Origin: Polychytrium aggregatum | Lineage: Eukaryota; Chytridiomycota; Chytridiomycetes; Polychytriales | Assembly: GCF_025602895.1 (NCBI RefSeq) | Contig: NW_026516258.1 | Location: forward strand, 186,001 to 250,000 | Direction of reading: 5' to 3' | DNA length: 64,000 nucleotides | In this document: piece by piece, positions 46,754-56,547 of the stretch | Layout: each line of letters starts with the position of its first letter | How positions within the stretch are numbered: position 1 is the first letter of the stretch | The notes under the pieces: model-generated | Seen by the model: the letters and a program-made list of their open reading frames with translations, nothing else | The model's database searches: none | Told to the model about the DNA's origin: nothing | Position numbers and translations under genes: made by a program

Positions 46754-49285
46754 ATGAATGTCGCTCCTGTTTCTTTCGAAGACCTTGTTCGCGGAGCCTG
46801 GAAGGACTACGTCACCGTTGACGGGGCCCTCAATAGCCATGCCGGAGCCCTTCTCCCAGAGCAACAGGAGCTCATATTGACGTATGCTGCTCAACACATG
46901 AACCGCAAGCCACAATCTAGCCCGCCTTGCCAGAATGAATTGACTGCCAAGGTGACCTTCCTCAAGAAACTCGAGGCAGCCGTCCCCCCTTTCAAGGGCA
47001 ACAGGGACGCAGCGACCGTGAATGCCTTCCTTATTGCCCTCGATGAAGTCTTCACCTTCGCAGGGGATTATTACGAGGGGGCTGTTCAAGTCAGATTGGC
47101 TGCTACCTTTTTCCAGGAGAAGGCCCACACCTGGTGGTTCTCGGCCCACAACTCAGGACTTCGGGCGTCCCTGGCTTCGTGGGCCATGCTCCGAGCAACG
47201 TTGGTGAACACCTTCATTCCGTCTGACTCGGCGTCGAAAGCCGAACAGGAGCTCAAGTCTCTCTCACAGTCAAAGAAATTCCGGAACCTTGCCAACTACA
47301 TTGACAGATTCTTGGAGCTCTCGGCTGCGGCCACGAAGCTAACAACGTTCTCCAAGACCGGTTACTTCGTGGAAGGACTGCATGAGACCTTGCGTCCGTA
47401 TGTCCAGATGCTCCACAATTATGAGACGGAGCTTAGAGAGGACATCCCCGCCTTGATCACGGAGACCTTGCGACTGGGAATGATCTGGGACCGCCAGGCA
47501 ACTCCGGCGGTCCAGCCCCCAAGCCTACTTCCTCAAGTGATCCCAATGGATGTAGATGCCGTCCAGAGGGGTCACCGATCCGGGGGACCCCATCTCTCGG
47601 CCCGTGAGCGAGACTACCTCCGAGCGAATGATGGCTGTTTCTATTGCAGAAGAATCAATGCCGGACACATCGCGGCCCGATGCCCTGAAAAGGAGAAGGA
47701 GAAGCATCGCAGAAGACTGCCAGTCCGCCAAGTCACTGTGGAATCCGACGAAAAGAAGGGTGCCTCGGCTACGACCAGTTACCGCCAATTGCAATCCCAA
47801 CCCACGGACGGGGAAGAGTCTCGCCACAGAGGATTGCACACTCCAGAGTATGTACCGCTACGGTTGGCACCGGCTGGGAGCGCACACCCAAGACTAACGG
47901 ACGCCTCTCTTCCAGGCCTTAATTGTACAGCCGAAGGAGAGAAGGACGATAGTCTTGGGGGTGGTGCAAACAGTATCGGGGTTCACGTCAGTGGTGCATG
48001 CAATGGAGGTGCTTATGCCTGTGAAATAGAGACACTTCCCGAATCCATCAACTTATCAGCCGTGTGGGAAGACGGAAATACGAGTGATACACAGGAAGCC
48101 ATGCGAGCGGTGGCAGACAATGCATGCTTCCACTTCGCCGGCGCTGCTGGAGGACCCAAGGGTGTCCAACAGAAGATCAAATTCCTGAGAGACTCTGGCG
48201 CAAAAGGGAACGTCCTCAAGGAATCTCTGGCCCGAAAGCTCGGATGCATTATGACCCCGTGCGATATCCAACTCCGATTTGCAGACGACCGCACGGCCAT
48301 CTCGACCCACGCGACAGTTATCCACTTCCGATGTGGATCGTATTCCAGACTAGTGAATTGTGTGGTTGCTGACATCAGGGATGATCTTATCCTTGGCAAT
48401 CCGTTCGACGATGAGGTTAGGATTATCGACCAGAAGGTGGAGCGAGGGTGCACAACCATTCGCTTCGTCGATCGCCAACAGCGAAGCCACCGATGGACCA
48501 GCCTGCCGGCGACGGCGACAACTGCCAACGGTATAGTGATCGAGAGTGTGACATTCAAGCAGCTTCAAGAGTCGCTGAAGGAAGAAGCAGTGCAGGTCGG
48601 ATTGGTGTTGGTGAGTCAGGCTTCAATCCAGTCTGTGCCCATCAACCGAAACCCGAACGACAAATCCCTGTCGGAACAAAACGAAGAATACCTGGCCAGA
48701 CTTCCTCCGATTATTCGCAAAGTTCTGGAAAAGTACATGGACGTGTTTGAAGAGCCAAAGGGCCTGCCCCCACAACGGCCCGAAGATCAAAGGATTGAGT
48801 TGATAGATTCGAGAAAATCTCCACCATACCGACCAATCTTCCACCTGAGTCCACAAGAGCTTGAGGTGCTGAAAGCAAAGCTCAACGAACTGTTAGAGAA
48901 GGGACACATCCGGCCATCCACCTCCAACTACGGTGCACCGGTGCTATTCGTCAAGAAAAGCGATGGCACTCTCCGAATGTGTGTGGATTATCGAGCCCTC
49001 AATGCAAACACTGTCAAAAACAGGACACCTCTGCCATTTATTGCAGAAATGCACGACCGACTCGCAGGGAAGCGATTCTTCAGCGGACTAGATGTCCGAG
49101 ACGGCTTCAACACCGTACGGATGGATGAGGGAAGCATTTCGAAAACTGCATTCCGCACCAGGTATGGCACGTTTGAGTACCTTGTGATGCCCATGGGGCT
49201 CACGAACTCACCGGCCTGCTTCATGGCCATGATGAATCGGATCTTCCACGAATACTATGACAAGTTCATGGTCGCATACGTGGAC
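46754..49285 (+). pseudogene. gag-pol: Element C Gag-Pro-RT, cut in the RT
   Basis: ATG 46754 (MNVAPVSFEDLVRG). Gag has a capsid region and a knuckle, C-x2-C-x5-H-x4-C (CFYCRRINAGHIAARC). The protease-like part carries DSGAKGN near 48190. RT has LRMCVDYRALNANT and is cut directly after the first Asp of its YVDD active site (AYVD at 49285). The frame happens to stay open through the element E LTR and into E gag, so a gene caller would report one 1095-residue chimera. About 844 codons belong to C. Inactive. Confidence 0.9.
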
Positions 49286-49522
49286 TGTAATGGGCACGCG
49301 GACAGGGAGCTCCGGGACGACCCGGAAGGCATCCCGAGGGGGCTTAGCCCGCGCCAAGGAGCGCAGGCAAGCCGGTCCGCTACCCCCCAGGGATGTAAAT
49401 GCAAGGCGTCGCCCGCCGAAAATAAACCGGCGAGACGACAACACCGTCCTTCGCCTAGTAAACCAGTCGTTACCCGCTCACTCCAGTCCGTCCGCTCTCG
49501 TCCAGTCCCCAGTCCTGTTACA
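49286..49522 (+). repeat. Element E 5' LTR (right end inferred)
   Basis: 237 bases, TGTAA to TTACA. AATAAACC near 49421. The right end is inferred from the inverted termini and from a self-primer site: 49525-49534 (TTGTCGTCTC) is the exact complement of 49432-49441 in this LTR. Confidence 0.7.
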
Positions 49523-49545
49523 GTTTGTCGTCTCCCCTCCTTTTG

Positions 49546-49630
49546 CCTTGCCTTGCCTTGCCTTGCCTTGCCTTGCCTTGCCTTGCCTTGCCTTGCCTTG
49601 CCTTGCCTTGCCTTGCCTTGCCTTGCCTTG
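49546..49630 (+). repeat. Microsatellite (CCTTG)n, 17 units, in element E leader
   Basis: 85 bases of perfect 5-base repeat between the primer site and gag ATG of element E. It would be in the 5' UTR of the element transcript. Confidence 0.95.
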
Positions 49631-49663
49631 CCCTGTGCCCTGTGCCCTGTCTCTCTGTTAACC

Positions 49664-50033
49664 ATGTACAATCCCGACGTCCCGCCGATGGAGGCTGAAG
49701 CTCCTCCTCCCCCCGATGCCAACCAACTGTTCGCTGCCTATCAGCAACTGCACGAGCAGTTCGGTCAGTTGCAGCACGCATACGCTGCCCTCCAGCAAGC
49801 CCAAGTTCCCAATGCCCAGCAGCACGCCGCGCTGGGCAACTTCCTCGCCCAACTTCCCCAGGCTCCCAACGAGCCACGGATGGCTGACCCACCCATGTTC
49901 TCGGGTCGCCGTTCGGAGACTCGTTCGTTCTTGAACCACCTGCGCTTGATTTACTCGGTCCAACCTCGCCGCTACAGCACCGAGCGCCTCAAGGTCATGT
50001 TCGCTGCCAGTTTCCTTCGCGAAACTGCAGCAG
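49664..50033 (+). pseudogene. gag: Element E Gag, part 1 (before element F)
   Basis: ATG 49664 (MYNPDVPPMEAEAPP). A Gln/Ala-rich coiled coil is followed by the capsid start (MFSGRRSETRSFLNHLRL). Cut at 50033 by element F, whose AGCAG duplication is the last five bases. Together with 62303-62913 it forms 326 residues with no frame change. Confidence 0.9.
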
Positions 50034-50614
50034 TGTCATGAACACCCTCTGCCTTTGCCCTCTTCCTTCCTTTGCCTTTGCCCTTTCCTTTCTGTTTGCC
50101 TGCCTTAGCGCTTTCCCTTCCTTCTGTTTGTTTGTTTCCCGCGCTGTGCTGCCTTGTTGTCTTCCCGCCAGCACGCGCGCTGTCTGTGTTCCGTTCCCGC
50201 TTCCTTGCTGTTGGTCGTGGGTTACGCCCACGACGCCGCCTCGACGCCGCCTGACGCCTTGGCGCCGCCATGCCGCCGCCACTGACGCCCGCTGACTCAC
50301 GGATCCCGAGTCACGGCCGCCACCTGCTTCGCTCGCTGCTTCGCCCTCCCCGCCGCTGCTTCGCTCCTGCCCCCTCGCTCTGCAACGTCGATCCTTGGCG
50401 CTCGCATAAATAGCCCTCCGACCAGCCTCTGTCTTTTGCCTTCGTCTTGCCACTTTGTATTTTTAGTATCCTAAGCCTTGGATCTAGAATAAAACTTTGG
50501 CTTCACACTTGACACTCTGTGTCCCAGTCCAGTCCCCGCTCCTCTCCCTACGTTCGAGTCTTGCATTAGGACTCTTGCGCGCTTCCCTGCTTGCCCCGTT
50601 GTCCAGTCTTGACA
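50034..50614 (+). repeat. Element F 5' LTR
   Basis: 581 bases, TGTCATGAAC to TTGACA. ATAAATAG box near 50406 and AATAAAAC near 50490. GTCTTGCCA at 50444-50452 is complementary to TGGCAAGAC at 50617-50625, two bases past the LTR, a likely self-primer site. Confidence 0.95.
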
Positions 50615-50686
50615 CTTGGCAAGACCTTCAACAACCCCCCACTTGCCCAGCTTTTGTCCCCGTTCCCTTCGCTATCTCTTTTACCA

Positions 50687-51925
50687 ATGGCTTCCCCTTC
50701 TGGCCTTTCCGAGCCCGAGCTCCAGGCCATCCGTGCGGTCATTATCCAGTCCGCCGAGAACGCCCGTTCTCTCCAGGACTTTTCCAAGTTCCTCCACGAT
50801 CAGGATGATGCGCTCAACCGCATCACCGATCGTATGGACCAGGTCCTGGCTCGCCGTGAAGAGGATGTCCGCCAAGTTGTCGCCGCCAGTGTCCAGGAGG
50901 CCCTCCGCAGCTACCAGGCCCCGCTACCTCCTCCAGTTCCTGCTCCCGCTCCGATCCGTCGCGCAGGTCGCCCCTACTTCGGCGTACCTGACGACGTCGA
51001 TGATCCTGCCCAAGACCCCGAGGATCACTCTGCTGGTCGCAACTCTGCCACCAGGCAGATAGGTCCTCCCGACCGCTTCTCTGGTAAGGACCCGAGCCGC
51101 TGCAATGCCTTCCTCTCGCATTGCAGACTGGCCTTCGTGTCCAACCCTCCCCTCTTCCAGACTGAAAGGGATAAGGTGTTTTACGCCTTATCCTATCTCG
51201 ATGGTACTGCTGCAGACTACATGCAGCCGTACATCGATCAGTTGGAGAGAGACCCCGAGTGCTCTCCCCCTGCCATCCGTGACTTTGCCGGTTTCTCCGA
51301 GTGGCTCCGTGCTGCCTTTGGCCAGGTCCAGCCCACCATCGCCGCTGCTCGCGAGATGGTCAGGCTTTACCAAGTCACCTCCGCCGCCGCCTATGCCGCC
51401 GAGTACCGCCGCCAAGCCGTCCACCTCGTCACTTGGTCCCAAGACCCTCTCATGTTCCACTTCGAGAGTGGACTCAAGCCCTCGGTTCAAGATGAACTCT
51501 CCCGCCGCTCCTTCGACAACCTCGAAGATCTCATGCAAGCGGCGATCGCCATCGACAACCGCCAGGAGGACCAACGCTCCCGCCGTCCCAACCACCGCTC
51601 CGCTCCTGCTCCTGCTCCTGCTCGTCCGGCTCCTCTCCCTTTCCGTCCGGCTCCTCGTCCCTTCGCTCCTGCTCCTCCTCCTCGCCCCGCTCAAGCCTTC
51701 AACGTTCCCCAGCCCATGGACCTCAGCCAGGCTTCCGCTCGCAGGCTGACCGCCGAGGACAAGGCCGCCCTCCGTGCTGCTAATCGTTGCTTTTATTGCA
51801 AGCAGGAAGGGCACATTGCCCCTCGCTGCCCCAATAAGGCATCCTCCCGCTTGGCTGCCATCGATGCTTCTTTGGCTGTCGTTGATGTGAATAAACTTGA
51901 CGACCAGGAAAACTTCTCTGCCTAG
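50687..51925 (+). CDS. gag: Element F Gag
   Basis: 412 residues from ATG 50687 (MASPSGLSEPELQAI). Longer than the Gag of A, D and E, with an N-terminal coiled coil, a Pro-rich spacer, capsid (PDRFSGKDPSRCNAFL) and a long Pro/Ala tract before a knuckle CFYCKQEGHIAPRC. TAG at 51923 ends it; pol follows in the -1 frame. Confidence 0.95.
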   Translation: MASPSGLSEPELQAIRAVIIQSAENARSLQDFSKFLHDQDDALNRITDRMDQVLARREEDVRQVVAASVQEALRSYQAPLPPPVPAPAPIRRAGRPYFGVPDDVDDPAQDPEDHSAGRNSATRQIGPPDRFSGKDPSRCNAFLSHCRLAFVSNPPLFQTERDKVFYALSYLDGTAADYMQPYIDQLERDPECSPPAIRDFAGFSEWLRAAFGQVQPTIAAAREMVRLYQVTSAAAYAAEYRRQAVHLVTWSQDPLMFHFESGLKPSVQDELSRRSFDNLEDLMQAAIAIDNRQEDQRSRRPNHRSAPAPAPARPAPLPFRPAPRPFAPAPPPRPAQAFNVPQPMDLSQASARRLTAEDKAALRAANRCFYCKQEGHIAPRCPNKASSRLAAIDASLAVVDVNKLDDQENFSA

Positions 51926-51951
51926 AAAAGGTCGGAGGAGCTTTCCTAGGC
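51907..51951 (+). promoter_or_regulatory. Element F putative -1 frameshift signal
   Basis: GGAAAAC at 51907-51913 (CAG GAA AAC) is close to, but not, a canonical heptamer. Six bases on, GCCTAG (51920-51925) plus AAAG (51927-51930) pair with CTTT (51941-51944) and CTAGGC (51946-51951) around a 10-base loop. Pol is open in the -1 frame here. Confidence 0.55.
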
Positions 51952-54900
51952 GTCAATCATGTCATAAATCTTCCTCCTGTAAATGTCTCCACGGTAAATC
52001 ACTCTTCTGCCTTTTGCCATCTTGCCCCCGTCACCATTGCCACCGTTTCCACCGCTCTTGCTTCTTCGTCTTCGCCTCCCGAGCCTGACATCCAACGTCA
52101 GCCCTCCCTCGCTGTGACTCTGCTGTGCGGTCCAGAGTCCATACGGGCAACCGCCATGATCGATACCGGCGCGGTTACTTCGTTTATGGACACTGGATTC
52201 GCCGCAACCCACGCTCTCCCCACCTTTGAAACTTCTTTCGTCATCACTCTTGCCGATGGTTCTTCGATGGAGTCTAGTCTTGGAGTTTGTGTTTCTATGA
52301 TCACAGGCATCAGCCACTATGAACAAATCTCGTTCGCGCTGATTCCCTTGGCTTCATACCCGATCATCTTGGGTATGGATTGGATCAAGAAACACAAACC
52401 CTACTTTGACTGGCACCATGACTCTATTTTCTTGCCTTGCACCTCTATCCACAGTTTGGCCTCCCCGTTCTCTCCCGAGCCACAGTCCTCTAGGTCCAGC
52501 CCTGCCGAGTCCCCTGCTGAGGTCCCCGCCGAGCCTGCCGTGTCCCTGCCCGAGTCCAAGATTGTTCCTGCCAAGTCCCCAGCCGAGTCCCCAGCCGAGC
52601 CCGAGATCCTCCCTGCCTTGCCTCCTGCCGTGCCCAAGCCCAGTCCTGCCTTGCCTCCTGCCGTCCCAAAGACCAAGACCAAGACCCAGTCCCTGCCCAG
52701 CGTCAGCCTGATCGGCAGCATCCCCTTCCAGCACGCCGTCCAGAAGGAAGGCCTGGAAGTGTTCCTCTTGGATGCTGCCCGAGTCCTGTCCCTCTGCTCC
52801 GTCGACGCTGGAGCCAAGCCCAAGGCCGAGCCCTCTGTCCCCTCCAAGTACTCGTCCTTTGCCAAGGTGTTTTCCAAGTCCGAGGCCGACAAGCTCCCCC
52901 AGCACCGCCCTTACGACCACACGATCCCGTTGGTCGAAGGTGCGTCTCCGTCGTTTGGGCCCGTCTACAACCTCTCCAAGCCGGAGATGGACGCCCTCCA
53001 CACCTACATCCAAGAGAACCTCTCCAAGGGTTTCATCCGCCGTTCCGAGTCCCCTGCCGGTGCCCCAGTCCTGTTCGTCAAGAAGAAGGATGGCTCCCTC
53101 CGTCTCTGCGTCGACTACCGGGCCCTGAACAAGATCACCGTGCCGAACCGCTGTCCCCTTCCTCTGATTGCCGAGACGTTCGACAACCTCGGCAAGGCCA
53201 AGATCTTCACCAAGCTCGACATGCGAGGCGCATACAACCTTTTGCGCATCGCTGAAGGTGAAGAGTGGAAGACGGCCTTCCGCTGCCGCTACGGCCATTT
53301 CGAGTACAACGTCATGCCGTTCGGCTTGACCAACGCTCCTGCCTCGTTCCAAGCCTTCGTCAACGATGTCCTCCGAGAATACCTTGACCAGTTCGTGGTC
53401 GTCTACCTGGACGACATCCTCATCTACTCCTCCGATCCTGCCGAGCACGAGGCTCATGTCAAGAAAGTCCTGACCAAGCTCCAAGACGCCGGACTCTCAC
53501 TCAAGCTTGAAAAGTGTGAGTTCGACCAGTCCTCCGTCGCCTTCCTCGGGTTCATCATCTCGCCCGATGGAATCTCCATGGATCCCGACAAGGTCAAGGC
53601 CATCCAGGAGTGGGAGATCCCCCGATCTGCCCACGACATCCAAGTCTTCCTCGGCCTGGCGAACTTCTACCGTCGGTTCGTCAAGGACTACTCCAAGATC
53701 GCCACCCCGCTGACGGACCTCCTGAAGAAGGACATCAAGTTCTCCTGGTCTCCCTCGGCTCAAACGTCATTCCTGAAGCTTAAGGAATGCCTGAGCACCG
53801 GTCCTGTCCTCCGCCACTTCGACCCCGAGCGTCAGTGCGTCATCGAAGCCGACGCATCTGACTATGCTCTTGGCGCTGTTCTCAGTCAGCGCGACGACGA
53901 AGGCCTCCTGCACCCCGTGGCTTTCTACTCCCGGAAGCTGCTCGATGCGGAAATGAATTATCAAATCTATGATAAGGAACTTCTCGCCATCGTCGCAGCC
54001 TTCAAGCAATGGAGACACTACCTCGAGTTCTCCTCCCAAGCCACCGAGGTCGTCACCGACCACAAGAACCTCGAATACTTCCAGACCTCCCGCAACCTCA
54101 GCCGTCGCCAAGTCCGTTGGTCCGAGATCCTTGGCGATTACAACTTCGTCATCAGGTATCGACCCGGAACCCTCAACAATGCCGCCGACGCCCTCTCCCG
54201 CAAGGACAAGTTCCCTAAGGAGGGGGGTGACTCTCGTAGCTCCCCGAACACCCAGACCCTGCTGCCACCAAAACTCTTCGTTTCCGCCCTCCGAGCTGTT
54301 CCCGTTGCCCCCGAGTCCGAGGATATCGCCGCCCTCATCAAGTCAAACCTCAAGAAGGACTCTACCTTTGGTCCGATCCTGTCCCAAGTCCTCAAGAACC
54401 CTGCCTCCTGTCCCGGCTACTCCGTCGACAACGACCTTCTGCTCTTTGAAGGTCTCGTCTGCGTCCCCGATGTTCCCGAGCTCAAGCGCAAGATTCTCGT
54501 CGAGTGCCACGACTCGCCGACCGCCGGCCACTTCGGCGTCGCCAAGACCTTCGAGCTCGTCTCCCGGACCTTCCACTGGCCGACCATGCGTCGCTACATC
54601 AAGGAGTATGTCTCCGGATGCGACACCTGCCAGCGGAACAAGCACTCCCGTCACAAGCCCTACGGACTCCTTGCCTCGCTCCCTGTTCCCGATCGCCCTT
54701 GGTCTTCTGTCTCCGTCGACTTCATCACCCAGCTTCCCGAGTCCTCTGGACACACAGCCATCTGTGTGTTTGTCGACCGCTTCACCAAGATGGCCCACTT
54801 CGTCCCGTCAAGCAACGAGGCCAACGCCGAGGACACTGCTCGGATGTTTGTCGAGCACGTCTTCACCAAGCACGGTCTTCCAGACGATATCGTCTCAGAC

Positions 54901-55020
54901 CGAGGATCTACCTTTGCCTCCAAGTTCTTCCAAGCCGTCCTGACCCGCCTCAAGATCAAGCACAAGATGTCGACTGCGTTCCATCCGCAGACCGACGGCC
55001 AGACCGAGCGGGTCAACGCC
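51913..55020 (+). pseudogene. pol: Element F Pol, part 1 (protease, RT, RNase H, integrase core)
   Basis: Open in the -1 frame from the slip site. Protease IDTGAVTSFMD near 52160; RT with LRLCVDYRALN and VYLDDILIYS; RNase H with IEADASDYALG; integrase HHCC site (AGHFGVAKT ... CDTCQRN), SVDFITQLP, IVSDRGSTFAS and HPQTDGQTERV. The element D insertion at 55020 separates the integrase core from its C-terminal part. The 5-base target duplication would not disturb the frame if D were absent. Confidence 0.9.
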
Positions 55021-55405
55021 TGTGATGATCATGCACGTTGGGAACACGTGTGGACTGCTGCGCGTGATGCACCGTGAGTCATGTTTGTTTGTCTTGGCGT
55101 GTATTCCCTGATTGGCTGGCGCCGATGACTCTTACTTCGCCTCCGACTGCGCTGTGCTTCGCCCCTCTCTCTAGCAGCTCCGCCTCCCTCGCACCCCCAT
55201 CTCGTCCCTCGTTTGTCGCTCCACCCCTCTCGCCCACTTTCGCCCTTCGGTTTCCCTCTTGGCTATAAAGCCCCTCCTTTCTTGCACCCATTTTGTATCT
55301 GCAGTTCGAACAACACTTGTTGTTATCTGATAAGTCGTAATATAGCTTATCGTTGTTCGCCAAGCACCTGGTCGTCCAGTGTCGTTGCTTGTCGTGGTCC
55401 TCACA
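55021..55405 (+). repeat. Element D 5' LTR
   Basis: 385 bases. TATAAAG at about 55264; AGTTCGAACAA at 55303-55313 is complementary to TTGTTCGAACT at 55408-55418, two bases past the LTR, a self-primer site like that of element A. Confidence 0.95.
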
Positions 55406-55525
55406 TATTGTTCGAACTCCCTCTCTCTGTCTGACCACCTGCTTGGCTGAGGCTTCGTTGCTGCCCTCATCCTTCTATTCTCTGTTGTCTTCCCTGCATC
55501 CTCGCTCCCCACTTTCAAAGCCCAC

Positions 55526-56509
55526 ATGGACCAACTCCAGGCCCAAATCGTTGCCCTCCAGGAGGAACTGGTTCTCCTCCGGACCACACATTCTTCCGCC
55601 GCCCCACAGCTCCCGCACATGCCGACCCCGGACAAGTTCGACGGCACCAGGTCAAAGTTCCGCCCCTTCGTCAACCAGTGCCGCCTGCTCATGATGCTCC
55701 AGGCATCCAGGTTCCCGTCCGAGCAAGTCAAGGTGGGTTACGTCTTGAGTTTGCTCACTGGTCCGGCCCTCCAGTGGGCGACTCCCTTGATCGAGTCGAA
55801 CGATCAAATCCTGCACTCGTTCGACTCGTTCATGGAACGCTTTCGCCAAGCGTTTGACGATCCCGACCGCACCCACACTGCCGAGCTGCTCCTGTCCTCC
55901 ATGGCACAGGGCAACCGCTCGTGCATGGATTATGCCTCAGAGTTCCTCCGCGTTGCCGCCGACCTTCCCTGGAACGACGAAGCCAAGATCTCCGCCTTCC
56001 GCCGTGGCCTGTCGAGGGAGATCAAGCAGCGCCTCTCCTTCATCGACCCTCTCCCTCTCCGCTTGGTCCCGTTCGTCGAGCGTTGCCTCAAGATCGATGC
56101 ACGCATCATCGAGCTCAACAACGAGCTCCGAAACACTGGCCCTGTTTCCTTCGGCACCCAGGCCTTCAACTCCCGCACCCCGTCCTTCCAGCCGCCCGCC
56201 CAGGAGCCTCCGGTTCTCTACTCCGAGCCGATGCAGATCGACGCCGCCGTCGTCAGCCGCCTGACCCCCGAGGAGAAGAACCGCCGCTTCCAGGAGCGCC
56301 TCTGCTTCCGCTGTGGCAAGCCCGGCCACGTCGCCAAGTCCTGCCCCCTCAAGTCCGGCTCCCGTGCTCCCGCCTCTGGTTCCCGCTTCCCCGGCTCCCG
56401 TCCTCAGGCTCCCGGCTCCCGTCCCCGTTCGAAGGTTGTCCGAACCATCGTCTACGATGATGGTGAGGAGGAACACTTCGAGTCGGGAAACGACCAGGCC
56501 CAGATCTAA
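55526..56509 (+). CDS. gag: Element D Gag
   Basis: 327 residues from ATG 55526 (MDQLQAQIVALQEEL). Same layout as element A Gag: coiled coil, capsid (SLLTGPALQWATP, FDDPDRTHTAELL) and knuckle CFRCGKPGHVAKSC, followed by a Pro/Arg-rich tail. TAA at 56507 comes after GGGAAAC. Confidence 0.95.
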   Translation: MDQLQAQIVALQEELVLLRTTHSSAAPQLPHMPTPDKFDGTRSKFRPFVNQCRLLMMLQASRFPSEQVKVGYVLSLLTGPALQWATPLIESNDQILHSFDSFMERFRQAFDDPDRTHTAELLLSSMAQGNRSCMDYASEFLRVAADLPWNDEAKISAFRRGLSREIKQRLSFIDPLPLRLVPFVERCLKIDARIIELNNELRNTGPVSFGTQAFNSRTPSFQPPAQEPPVLYSEPMQIDAAVVSRLTPEEKNRRFQERLCFRCGKPGHVAKSCPLKSGSRAPASGSRFPGSRPQAPGSRPRSKVVRTIVYDDGEEEHFESGNDQAQI

Positions 56510-56547
56510 GTGGAGGCTTAGATCTGGAGCCGTCTCCCCTTCCTCCA
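56485..56547 (+). promoter_or_regulatory. Element D -1 frameshift signal (slippery site and pseudoknot)
   Basis: GGGAAAC at 56485-56491 in gag phase. Stem 1 pairs 56500-56506 (CCAGATC) with 56521-56527 (GATCTGG). Loop bases TGGAGG (56511-56516) pair with CCTCCA (56542-56547). Spacer (8) and loop (14) lengths equal those of element A, with compensating base changes. Confidence 0.85.

Larger units (their letters stand above)
46243..49285 (+). mobile_element. Element C: older Ty3/gypsy element, 3' half displaced
   Basis: Inferred 5' LTR 46243-46452, leader 46453-46753, then a gag-pol frame that stops at base 49285 inside the RT because element E starts at 49286. Element C differs from A, D, E and F: gag and pol are in one frame, and the primer site looks tRNA-directed. 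The missing half should lie right of element E, outside the window. Confidence 0.85.

Noticed and set aside
52354-53484. Minus-strand frame of 376 codons, rich in Gly and Leu
   Set aside because: Antisense to element F pol, where strong third-position C bias opens the reverse frame.
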